From: Gammaproteobacteria bacterium
Lineage (GTDB): Bacteria > Pseudomonadota > Gammaproteobacteria > Pseudomonadales > Azotimanducaceae
Direction: 5' to 3'
Assembly (NCBI GenBank): GCA_003476445.1
Contig: DMUF01000218.1
Coordinates: forward strand, 1 to 5,372
Length of the DNA stretch: 5,372 nt
This document shows positions 1-5,372 of the stretch, one piece after another. Below the pieces are notes generated by a model. The model was not told the DNA's origin, ran no database searches, and saw nothing but the letters and a program-made list of their open reading frames with translations. The translations under genes and the position numbers were made by a program. The number at the start of each line of letters is the position of its first letter. Position 1 is the first letter of the stretch.

Positions 1-414
1 GGTCAGGCGCCCGCCATCTTCGGACGGCTGCATCCGCGCTATGGAACACCTTGGGCGGGAATCCTCGTTATCGGCGTGCTGTCGATGCTGGCGCCGCTCT
101 GCGGTCGCACCGTGCTGCTGTGGATGGTGAACGCCGGCAGCTTTGCCACGGTCGTGGCTTACCTGTTCGTGCCCATCGCCTTTCTGGCACTGCGGCGCCT
201 GGAACCGGAGCTGCCGCGACCCTACCGCATTACCCACCCGCGCACGGTCGGCATCGGCGCGACGGTGCTGGCGCTCGGGTTACTGGCCTGCTTTCTGCCG
301 TTCAGCCCGGCGGCGCTCGTGTGGCCTTACGAGTGGGGCATGATCCTCGCGTGGACCGTGATCGGCCTGCTCGTGTTTCTGCGTTACCGGCCGAATAAAT
401 CCGCGAATCGGTAA
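1..414 (+). CDS. APC-family amino acid/polyamine permease, C-terminal part (5' end outside window)
   Basis: This is the last 137 residues of a cytoplasmic-membrane secondary transporter; the frame is open from base 1 to a TAA at 412-414. The visible part begins with a soluble loop (PAIFGRLHPRYGTP, residues 4-17) typical of the APC superfamily, where a conserved FG-x-x-HP-x-x-GTP-type loop precedes a late membrane helix. About four membrane segments follow, near residues 18-34, 40-64, 83-101 and 110-127, which fits helices 9-12 of a 12-helix permease. The stretch VNAGSFATVVAYLFVPIAF (43-61), followed by LRRLEPELPRPYRI, is a strong family signature (helix 10 and the loop after it). The protein ends in a short basic tail. 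The substrate cannot be assigned because the substrate-binding first half is missing. An 86-base gap separates it from the next gene, so it is probably not part of that operon. Confidence 0.88.
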   Translation, partial: GQAPAIFGRLHPRYGTPWAGILVIGVLSMLAPLCGRTVLLWMVNAGSFATVVAYLFVPIAFLALRRLEPELPRPYRITHPRTVGIGATVLALGLLACFLPFSPAALVWPYEWGMILAWTVIGLLVFLRYRPNKSANR

Positions 415-428
415 TTCCCTCTGCTGAT

Positions 429-457
429 CCGCGCGGCGCTATATGAATACCGCGCGG
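429..457. repeat. 8-bp inverted repeat in the intergenic gap
   Basis: The self-complementary octamer CCGCGCGG occurs at 429-436 and again at 450-457, separated by 13 AT-richer bases (CGCTATATGAATA). The two copies can pair as an 8-bp GC stem in RNA, or act as two dyad sites in DNA. There is no run of T after the second arm, so it is not a standard intrinsic terminator. The spacer is the most AT-rich stretch of the gap and could hold a -10-like element (TATATG at 440-445), but no good -35 hexamer is placed for it. The role is unknown: a weak terminator-like structure for the permease gene or a regulator site are both possible. Confidence 0.4.
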
Positions 458-470
458 TCACGGTATGCTT

Positions 471-488
471 GCCCCCGCATCGGGGAGC
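471..488 (+). promoter_or_regulatory. Ribosome-binding site of the retropepsin gene inside a possible hairpin
   Basis: GGGGAG at 482-487 is the only Shine-Dalgarno-like sequence before the ATG at 501, at a rather long spacing of 13 bases. It sits in a possible hairpin: CCCCG (473-477) pairs with CGGGG (481-485) around a CAT loop. The stem can be extended past a bulged A486 by C472-G487 and G471-C488. This would hide the ribosome-binding site in mRNA that starts upstream. A nearly identical string, CGGGGAGCGC, lies at 1322-1331, 12 bases before the next gene's ATG, but without this hairpin. Confidence 0.4.
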
Positions 489-500
489 ACACGGTCACTC

Positions 501-1334
501 ATGTCACGGACTGCACTGTCGCGGGCACGGCTCTCGTTCGGTCGCCCGCTCCTGATTCTTGGTCATTCACTCGTGCTGGCGGCTTGCGCGAGCACGGAAC
601 ATCGCCCTCAGGTGGATGCGGAACTGGCCGCGCTGCGCGAGGAGCTCAGCCAGGTCAGCAGCGCGCTGAACGAAACGCGCACTGAACTCGCGCGTCGAGA
701 TGAAAGCGCACGCGCGGGGGATTCGGCGCTTGCAGAGCATGTCGCCACCCTGCGGACCGATATCGCTGCGCTACCCGCAGCCATGGCCGCGCTGTGTCCG
801 GCAGCGCCTGCGCTTCCGGTCGCCGCCGACTGCAAGCGCGAGGTCGAGGTTCGCACCGTGTCCGTGGGCGGTGACAAGCTCGTGGTGGGTGAACTCGAGC
901 GCATCGTGATCGACCCACCCGGGGGCACGCTGGTGGCGCGCATCGATACCGGCGCCGACTCAAGTTCCCTGCACGCTGAAGAGCTGGTCGAATTCGAGCG
1001 TGACGGCAAGCGGTGGGTACGATTCAACGTGCGCCTCGACGACGGCGTAGCCACGATCGAGCGCCCGATCCGTCGCGTCGCCAAGGTCCGTTCGCAGGAT
1101 GAAGCGGAGCCGCGCAAGCGACCGGTCGTGCAACTGCGGATTCGGCTGGGCTCGCTGCGCCAGACCATCGACTTTACCCTCGCGGATCGCTCCCACATGG
1201 ACAATGAAGTGCTGCTCGGGCGCAACTTCCTGACCGACGCCGCTCTGGTGGATGTGGGTCAGCAGTTCCTGCAAACGACGCCGCGTAAGGGTGCGCCCGA
1301 TGCGGGTGCCAATGGTCGAACCGGGGAGCGCTGA
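501..1334 (+). CDS. Retropepsin-like aspartic protease lipoprotein (PF05618 / RloA-type)
   Basis: This 277-residue protein is predicted to be a lipid-anchored periplasmic endopeptidase. The N-terminus (basic residues, a hydrophobic run at 17-28, then the lipobox LAAC with Cys29) is a signal peptide for lipoprotein processing. Alanine at +2 favours outer-membrane sorting. Residues about 38-97 are heptad-like and rich in Ala, Leu, Glu and Arg, as in a coiled coil. A Cys99-Cys111 pair follows and could form a disulfide. The protease domain spans about 117-260, with the catalytic-type motif ARIDTGADSSSLHA (146-159; Asp149), RKRPVV (205-210) and MDNEVLLGRNFL (233-244). One Asp per chain implies a retropepsin-style dimer. 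Databases often call this family 'ATP-dependent zinc protease' or RimK/LysX-like, but no HExxH or Walker motif is present. The in-frame ATG at 465 would put 12 extra residues before the signal peptide and has no ribosome-binding site, so 501 is preferred. It leads the cassette with the next two genes. Confidence 0.85.
   Translation: MSRTALSRARLSFGRPLLILGHSLVLAACASTEHRPQVDAELAALREELSQVSSALNETRTELARRDESARAGDSALAEHVATLRTDIAALPAAMAALCPAAPALPVAADCKREVEVRTVSVGGDKLVVGELERIVIDPPGGTLVARIDTGADSSSLHAEELVEFERDGKRWVRFNVRLDDGVATIERPIRRVAKVRSQDEAEPRKRPVVQLRIRLGSLRQTIDFTLADRSHMDNEVLLGRNFLTDAALVDVGQQFLQTTPRKGAPDAGANGRTGER
1323..1328 (+). promoter_or_regulatory. Ribosome-binding site of the 7TM transglutaminase-like gene
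   Basis: GGGGAG lies 12 bases before the ATG at 1341, inside the last codons of the protease gene. Its position within the upstream reading frame, with only 6 bases between the genes, supports cotranscription. Confidence 0.45.
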
Positions 1335-1340
1335 TCCGTT

Positions 1341-2834
1341 ATGACACAACGCGGCCCCCTGCTCTTCATCGTTTGTTTACTGTTGATCGCCGGCATTGGT
1401 ATCGCGAGCTATCGGCACAACGCGTACCGCATTCCGATTCTGCCTGGGGTTCAGCAGACCGTCTGGCAGGTTGAAGCGCGTATTGAGTACCTCGCCCAGG
1501 GGAGTGCCACGCAGGCATTGCTCACCCTGCCGCCAGAGCAGCCCGGTTTTCGCATCATCAGCGAGTCCGGCGCGTCACCGGGTTTTGGTTTCGATCTGGT
1601 CACCGACGATCAGCAGCGGCAGGCGCATTGGACGAAGCGGTTCGCCGAAGGCGAGCAGATCCTGTTCTACAAGCTCGACCTGGTTCGCGACCCCGGCTAC
1701 GAGGTACTGCCGGACGCGCCCCCGGATGAAGCGGAGCAGCAGATCTGGGAGGAGCCCTACCAGACGGCCGCGCAGCAGCTCTCGCAGTCGGTCAATCCGA
1801 TTTCAGCGGATGGTCGTTCGCTCGCCCGACAGCTCGTCCGTGAGCTGAACCAGCCTACGGTCACGCAGAATGTCGCGCTGCTGCTCGAGCGCTACAGCCC
1901 CGCGCAGCTCATCACCAGCCTTCTGAACGACAACGGCATTCCCGCCAGAACCGTGCAGGTTCTCGCGCTCGAAGACGGGCGCCGACGTCAGGGCCTGCAG
2001 GACTTCGTGCAGTACTGGCAGGACGACACCTGGCAACTGCTCGACCCGTCGGGCGCGAGCGCTGATCCCAACCACGTGCTGCTGTGGCAGACCACGCAAC
2101 CCTCGGTGCTCGAGGTGCTTGGCGGGTCGAGAAGCCGGGTCACGTTCAGCATGATCAGCCAGTCACGGCCCGCCGAGGTGGTGACGCAGGAGAACGCGCC
2201 CGGCTTCGCAATCTCGCTCTACTCGCTGCCCATCGCTGAACAGGGCATGTTCAAACTGATCATGCTGCTGCCGATCGGCGCTCTGGTGGTCGCGATCATG
2301 CGCATCCTGGTCGGACTCAAGACGTCGGGCACGTTCATGCCGGTGCTCATTGCGCTCGCGTTTTTGCAGACCGATCTGCTGCCCGGGCTGGTGAGCTTCG
2401 TATCCGTCGTGGCGCTCGGGCTTGCGATTCGGTCCTATCTCTCGGCGCTCAACCTGCTGCTCGTGGCCCGTATCGCGACGCTCGTGGTGGTGGTCATCGG
2501 CATCATCTCGATCTTCAGTATCCTGAGCTATCACCTCGGGCTCATGGCTGGCCTCAACATCACCTTCTTCCCCATGATCATCCTGGCCTGGACCATCGAA
2601 CGCATGTCCATCACCTGGGAGGAACAGGGTCCGAAGGAGGTCATCATGCAGGGCGGCGGCAGCCTGCTCGTGGCAACGCTTGCGTTCCTGGTGATGGACC
2701 GGGAAATCGTGCGCCACCTGGCATTCAATTTCCCCGAGCTGCACCTGTGCGTACTCGCGGTGATCCTGGTGCTGGGTCGCTATACCGGTTACCGCATCCT
2801 GGAGCTGCGCCGGTTCGCGGTGTTCAATCGATGA
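1341..2834 (+). CDS. Inactive transglutaminase-like protein fused to seven membrane helices (RloB-type)
   Basis: This 497-residue inner-membrane protein has a single N-terminal helix (about 7-24), a large soluble part (about 30-300) likely in the periplasm, and about seven C-terminal helices near 303-323, 331-345, 347-365, 370-396, 400-418, 438-453 and 465-481. The soluble part ends in a transglutaminase-like fold recognisable from NDNGIPARTVQVLAL (196-210) and WQLLDPSG (231-238). The catalytic Cys and His expected before each block are absent: by alignment to the usual C-x14-GIPAR spacing, the Cys position falls at Arg184. The only cysteines in the whole protein (12 and 470) lie in membrane segments. 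This matches the 'inactive transglutaminase plus 7TM' family (PF14400/PF14402, from memory), thought to bind a peptide or polymer rather than process it. It begins 6 bases after the protease stop, and its stop codon overlaps the next start as ATGA (2831-2834). Family assignment is firm; the ligand is unknown. Confidence 0.9.
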   Translation: MTQRGPLLFIVCLLLIAGIGIASYRHNAYRIPILPGVQQTVWQVEARIEYLAQGSATQALLTLPPEQPGFRIISESGASPGFGFDLVTDDQQRQAHWTKRFAEGEQILFYKLDLVRDPGYEVLPDAPPDEAEQQIWEEPYQTAAQQLSQSVNPISADGRSLARQLVRELNQPTVTQNVALLLERYSPAQLITSLLNDNGIPARTVQVLALEDGRRRQGLQDFVQYWQDDTWQLLDPSGASADPNHVLLWQTTQPSVLEVLGGSRSRVTFSMISQSRPAEVVTQENAPGFAISLYSLPIAEQGMFKLIMLLPIGALVVAIMRILVGLKTSGTFMPVLIALAFLQTDLLPGLVSFVSVVALGLAIRSYLSALNLLLVARIATLVVVVIGIISIFSILSYHLGLMAGLNITFFPMIILAWTIERMSITWEEQGPKEVIMQGGGSLLVATLAFLVMDREIVRHLAFNFPELHLCVLAVILVLGRYTGYRILELRRFAVFNR

Positions 2835-3868
2835 TGCAGGATCTGCTCTCGGGCTGGATCTCGCCGTTCCGACTCGGCGAGCTCGGCATCATGGGCATGA
2901 ACCGCCGCAACATCAGCTATATCTCGCGTTACAACCCGCGACACCGCTACCCGTTCGTCGACAACAAGCTGAAGACCAAGGTGGTGGCGCAGAAAGCACG
3001 CCTGCGCGTGCCCGATCTTCTGCACGTGGTCGAAACCCAGCATGAGATCGAGTCGATCGATAACCAGATTCGTGATCTCAACGAATTCGTGATCAAGCCG
3101 GCCCAGGGCAGCGGCGGCAAGGGCATTCTCGTGATCGTCGGTCGCGATGGCGACCAGTACGTGAAGAGCAGCGGCGCGCGCCTGACGCTCGCGGACATCA
3201 AGCGCCATGTCACCAACATCCTGAGCGGGCTGCATTCTCTTGGCGGGCGACCCGACATTGTGCTCATCGAGGGGTTGGTAAAGGTCAGCCCGTACTTTTC
3301 CGCGATCAGCTACGAGGGCGTACCGGATATCCGCATCATCGTCTTCAAGGGCTATCCCGTGATGGGCATGCTGCGCCTCGCGACCCATGCCTCCGATGGC
3401 AAAGCCAACCTGCACCAGGGCGCCGTCGGCGTGGGTATCGACATCGCTACCGGGCGCAGTGTCGCTGCGGTCAAGCACAACCAGCTCGTGACTCATCATC
3501 CGGACACGGGCGAGAGCCTGCAGAACCTGGTCGTTCCGGATTGGCACACCATGCTGCTGTTGGCGTCGCGTTGTTATGAGGTCACCGGCCTCGGTTATCT
3601 CGGGTGCGATATCGTGGTGGACGCGGTCAAGGGGCCCTTGCTGCTCGAACTGAACGCGCGGCCCGGGCTCAGCATCCAGATTGCTAACAACCGCGGGCTG
3701 CTGGCCCGGTTGCGACATGTGGAAGGTCTTGAAGACCACTACCTCAGTCACGAGGACCGTGTGGCTTACGCCGTTGCCAACTTCCGCCACTATGACGACG
3801 CGCCGGCTGACCACGGCGCGGCAACCCCATCTACCTCTATCCTGACACCGCAAGGAGCAACCCCATGA
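2831..3868 (+). CDS. ATP-grasp ligase, alpha-L-glutamate ligase-like (RimK-related, RloC-type)
   Basis: This 345-residue predicted cytoplasmic enzyme should use ATP to activate a carboxylate as an acyl phosphate and join it to an amine. It matches the RimK-related alpha-L-glutamate ligase-like family (TIGR02291/PF14397, from memory). Visible signatures in order: GIMGMNRRN (19-27), YPFVDNKLKTK (40-50), the ATP-grasp lysine and glycine loop FVIKPAQGSGGKGI (86-99; Lys89), IEGLV (146-150), PDIRIIVFKG (165-174), NLHQGAVGVGIDIATG (193-208), and the metal/ATP-binding end LGCDIV (257-262) with LLELNARPGLS (271-281; Glu273, Asn275). The ATG at 2831 overlaps the upstream TGA and has no near Shine-Dalgarno site, implying reinitiation coupling. 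An in-frame ATG at 2747 would add 28 residues lying inside the upstream gene and is unlikely. An ATG at 2834 is an equal alternative. The last 20-odd residues are a low-complexity Ala/Pro/Thr tail beyond the ligase core. The natural substrate is unknown. Confidence 0.88.
   Translation: MMQDLLSGWISPFRLGELGIMGMNRRNISYISRYNPRHRYPFVDNKLKTKVVAQKARLRVPDLLHVVETQHEIESIDNQIRDLNEFVIKPAQGSGGKGILVIVGRDGDQYVKSSGARLTLADIKRHVTNILSGLHSLGGRPDIVLIEGLVKVSPYFSAISYEGVPDIRIIVFKGYPVMGMLRLATHASDGKANLHQGAVGVGIDIATGRSVAAVKHNQLVTHHPDTGESLQNLVVPDWHTMLLLASRCYEVTGLGYLGCDIVVDAVKGPLLLELNARPGLSIQIANNRGLLARLRHVEGLEDHYLSHEDRVAYAVANFRHYDDAPADHGAATPSTSILTPQGATP
3852..3857 (+). promoter_or_regulatory. Strong Shine-Dalgarno of the ABM gene, inside the ligase gene
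   Basis: AAGGAG lies 7 bases before the ATG at 3865, the best-placed ribosome-binding site in the window. It is within the ligase's last codons, and the two genes overlap as ATGA (3865-3868). The small gene can therefore be translated both by coupling and by independent initiation, probably at a higher rate than the ligase. Confidence 0.75.
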
Positions 3869-4170
3869 TCGTGATCAACGCGCGCATCGATGCCGATCCG
3901 GCGACCATCGCGGCCCTGAAGGACGCCATCGCCGCCATGGAAACCGCGAGCCGCGCGGAAGACGGGTGCGACGACTACACCTTCAGCGTCGAACTGAATA
4001 ACCCGAGCGTCATTCGCATCACCGAACGCTGGCGCGATATCGCCGCGCTGACCGGACACTTCGCGACGCCGCACATGGCGGTGTTCCAGAAGGCAATGCA
4101 GGCGCATCCGCCCAAGGGCGTCACGGCCACCTGTTATGAGGCTACCGAGGTGCCCTTCCCCGCGCGCTGA
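3865..4170 (+). CDS. Small ABM-domain protein (antibiotic biosynthesis monooxygenase / quinol monooxygenase-like)
   Basis: This 101-residue soluble protein looks like a single ABM domain of the dimeric ferredoxin-like alpha+beta barrel. Visible family features are the opening strand MIVINARIDAD (1-11), a helix, the Cys35-x-x-Tyr38 region leading into a strand (DYTFSVELNNP, 37-47), the ERW motif at 54-56 ('ExW' in the family), and the following His65 and His70 in GHFATPHMAVF. The length is typical of YgiN-type proteins, some of which oxidise quinols without cofactors. Many ABM proteins have no known substrate, and a monooxygenase activity is not proven here. It overlaps the ligase gene by 4 bases and has a strong Shine-Dalgarno site, so it is cotranscribed with the cassette. 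Its joining to that cassette is not something I know as a standard arrangement. A 25-base gap separates it from the AAA+ gene. Confidence 0.8.
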   Translation: MIVINARIDADPATIAALKDAIAAMETASRAEDGCDDYTFSVELNNPSVIRITERWRDIAALTGHFATPHMAVFQKAMQAHPPKGVTATCYEATEVPFPAR

Positions 4171-4195
4171 CCGATCGCCAGAGGCAGTTTTTGTG

Positions 4196-5077
4196 ATGGC
4201 AGCGACCGACGATCCGTCCAGCCCTGCGTTCAGGGACGCTTCCAACGCGTCGTTCGAATCCGGCGCCCGACTGAGTGCGGAGCCCTACTACCTCGCCCTC
4301 GCGGACGAGGTGGATGTTTTCCGCGCCGCATATGAAGCCCGCCTGCCCGTGCTGCTCAAGGGTCCGACCGGCTGCGGCAAGACGCGCTTTGTCGAACATA
4401 TGGCCTGGCGCCTGTACCGCGAGGAGCGCAGCAGCACGCTCGAGGTACCGCTGCTCACGATCGCCTGTCACGAAGATCTGACCGCCACGGATATGGTCGG
4501 CCGGTTCCTGCTCCGTGGCGATGAAACCGTATGGAGCGACGGCCCGCTCACGCGCGCCGCGCGCACGGGCGCTATCTGCTATCTCGATGAGGTGGTGGAG
4601 GCGCGCAAGGACACCACGGTGCTGATCCACTCGCTGACCGACCACCGCCGCCTGTTGCCAATCGAAAAGACCGGGGAGCTACTCCCCGCGCATCCCGATT
4701 TCCTGCTGGTCATGTCCTACAACCCGGGTTATCAGAGCGTGCTCAAGGATCTGAAGCCCAGCACGCGACAAAGGTTCGTGAGTCTGACCTTCGACTATCC
4801 GGATCGAGATCGCGAGGCCGCCATCGTCGCGCACGAGACCGGCGTCGACGCAGTCTTTGCCGACCGTCTCGCCGCGATTGGCGAGAAGGTGCGCAACCTG
4901 CGCGAGCACGGTTTCGAAGAAGGAGTGAGCACACGACTGCTGGTCTACACGGGGCAGCTCACCGCGCGCGGTATCGAGCCACGACGCGCCGCCGAGATCG
5001 CGATCGTGAACGCGGTGAGCGACGATGCGCTGGTACAGACCGCGATCCGCGACATCGTCGACACGATCCTGCCCTGA
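4196..5077 (+). CDS. MoxR-group AAA+ ATPase of the CbbQ/NirQ/NorQ family
   Basis: This 293-residue cytoplasmic ATPase is of the type that works as a ring chaperone to activate or repair a metal enzyme together with a VWA-domain partner. The Walker A motif GPTGCGKT is at 56-63, Walker B ICYLDEV at 127-133 (Asp131-Glu132), a sensor-1-type Asn in MSYNPG (173-178), arginine-finger candidates in STRQRF (189-194), and a sensor-2-type Arg in STRLLV (245-250). Residues about 215-293 fit the CbbQ C-terminal helical domain. Length and order are normal for the family. The ATG at 4196 is preferred, with GAGG at 4181-4184 upstream; GTG at 4193 is an equal-frame alternative. An ATG at 4136 would overlap the ABM gene and add 20 unrelated residues. 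The partner-type gene starts 5 bases after the stop. Known members activate Rubisco or nitric oxide reductase, but neither client is present here, so the specific subfamily stays open. Confidence 0.88.
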   Translation: MAATDDPSSPAFRDASNASFESGARLSAEPYYLALADEVDVFRAAYEARLPVLLKGPTGCGKTRFVEHMAWRLYREERSSTLEVPLLTIACHEDLTATDMVGRFLLRGDETVWSDGPLTRAARTGAICYLDEVVEARKDTTVLIHSLTDHRRLLPIEKTGELLPAHPDFLLVMSYNPGYQSVLKDLKPSTRQRFVSLTFDYPDRDREAAIVAHETGVDAVFADRLAAIGEKVRNLREHGFEEGVSTRLLVYTGQLTARGIEPRRAAEIAIVNAVSDDALVQTAIRDIVDTILP

Positions 5078-5082
5078 CGCCG

Positions 5083-5372
5083 ATGCAGATCGAACTGGCG
5101 GAGGTCGAGGCGTCGCTCGCACTGTTCGCTGAAGGCATCGCCGGGCGCTACTACCACATCGCCGCCACCAGCGAGTTCGCAGGCAGACGCGTGCGTCTCG
5201 ACCCGGGCGCCAGCGCCCTCACCCGCGACACCCTGTATTTGCCCGAGCGGCTAGAGGCACCGGACGCCAGCGCCTTTCGGGTGCTCGCGCTGCAGCAGCT
5301 CGCCCATCGCGAGTTTGGCTCGTATCGATTCGACGTGACCGAGGCGCTTGCGCGGCTGCCGCATATCCCGGC
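5083..5372 (+). CDS. NorD/CbbO-like protein, N-terminal part (3' end outside window)
   Basis: An open frame starts at the ATG at 5083, 5 bases after the AAA+ stop, and runs off the window edge, giving 96 complete codons. The translation has a helical N-terminus (MQIELAEVEASLALFAEGIA) and then LYLPERLEA near residue 51 and LAHREFGSYRF near 73-83. These resemble the N-terminal region of NorD/CbbO proteins, which carry a VWA domain at the C-terminus and act with CbbQ/NorQ ATPases. The VWA domain with its metal-binding DxSxS site would lie outside the window, so the assignment rests on these short motifs plus the classic Q-then-D/O gene order. No clear Shine-Dalgarno precedes the ATG, which suggests translation coupled to the ATPase gene. 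The alternative is an unrelated hypothetical protein, which I consider less likely. Confidence 0.65.
   Translation, partial: MQIELAEVEASLALFAEGIAGRYYHIAATSEFAGRRVRLDPGASALTRDTLYLPERLEAPDASAFRVLALQQLAHREFGSYRFDVTEALARLPHIP

Noticed and set aside
464..469. TATGCT as a -10 promoter element for the cassette
   Set aside because: No acceptable -35 hexamer lies at the right distance, and the match to the consensus is only partial.
608..1225. A 205-codon minus-strand frame opposite the protease gene
   Set aside because: Its composition is Ser/Arg/Thr-rich with no domain signal. The plus-strand protein explains the sequence.
501..1334. Reading the first cassette gene as an ATP-dependent zinc protease
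   Set aside because: No HExxH zinc site or nucleotide-binding loop is present. The DTGA and LLGRNFL blocks fit a retropepsin-like aspartic protease.
2163..2744. A 193-codon minus-strand frame opposite the membrane helices of the 7TM gene
   Set aside because: Its translation is a His/Asp/Arg/Glu-rich mirror of hydrophobic codons, the usual shadow of a membrane protein, with no motif.
2860..2881. A 7-bp inverted repeat (CTCGCCG / CGGCGAG, 8-base loop) early in the ligase gene
   Set aside because: It is inside well-conserved coding sequence and short enough to arise by chance at this GC content. Nothing ties it to regulation.
2789..3853. A 354-codon open frame on the minus strand opposite the ATP-grasp gene
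   Set aside because: The plus strand has an unmistakable ATP-grasp protein. The reverse frame has no recognisable domain, and long antisense frames are expected in GC-rich coding DNA.
4171..4195. A possible intrinsic terminator at the TTTTT run between the ABM and AAA+ genes
   Set aside because: The T run is only five bases long and has no GC-rich stem directly before it.

Overview
The window is GC-rich, densely coding DNA with every supported gene on the plus strand. Gene content and codon choice suggest a proteobacterium, most likely a high-GC gammaproteobacterium. That placement is inference; no rRNA or marker gene is present. No mobile element, tRNA, CRISPR array or clear intrinsic terminator was seen.

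Layout. (1) Bases 1-414 are the 3' end of an APC-family amino acid/polyamine permease. (2) Bases 415-500 are the only real intergenic gap. It holds an 8-bp inverted repeat and a small hairpin over the ribosome-binding site of the next gene. (3) Bases 501-3868 are a tight three-gene cassette: a lipoprotein with a retropepsin-like aspartic protease domain, a membrane protein made of a degenerate periplasmic transglutaminase-like domain plus about seven C-terminal membrane helices, and an ATP-grasp ligase related to RimK-type alpha-L-glutamate ligases. (4) Bases 3865-4170 encode a small ABM-fold (antibiotic biosynthesis monooxygenase-like) protein, joined to the ligase gene by an ATGA overlap. 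(5) Bases 4196-5077 encode a MoxR-group AAA+ ATPase of the CbbQ/NirQ/NorQ type. It is followed after 5 bases by the start of a gene that looks like its usual NorD/CbbO partner, cut by the window edge.

How the genes may work together. The protease, 7TM-transglutaminase and ATP-grasp genes form a conserved bacterial gene set whose homologues, as I recall, have been linked to osmotic-stress tolerance in Pseudomonas under the name Rlo. The architecture suggests a cytoplasmic ligase that makes or attaches an amino-acid or peptide bond, a membrane protein with a catalytically dead periplasmic receptor domain, and a lipid-anchored periplasmic protease that cleaves or matures a product or regulator. 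The substrate cannot be read from the sequence. The ABM protein may be an added member because it is translationally coupled, but its role is unknown. The CbbQ/NorD-like pair is probably a separate metal-enzyme activation module. Neither Rubisco nor nitric oxide reductase genes lie in the window, so its client is unknown.

The most interesting part is the cassette at 501-3868 with its coupled ABM gene. The cassette itself is a known neighbourhood with poorly known biochemistry rather than a wholly new system.
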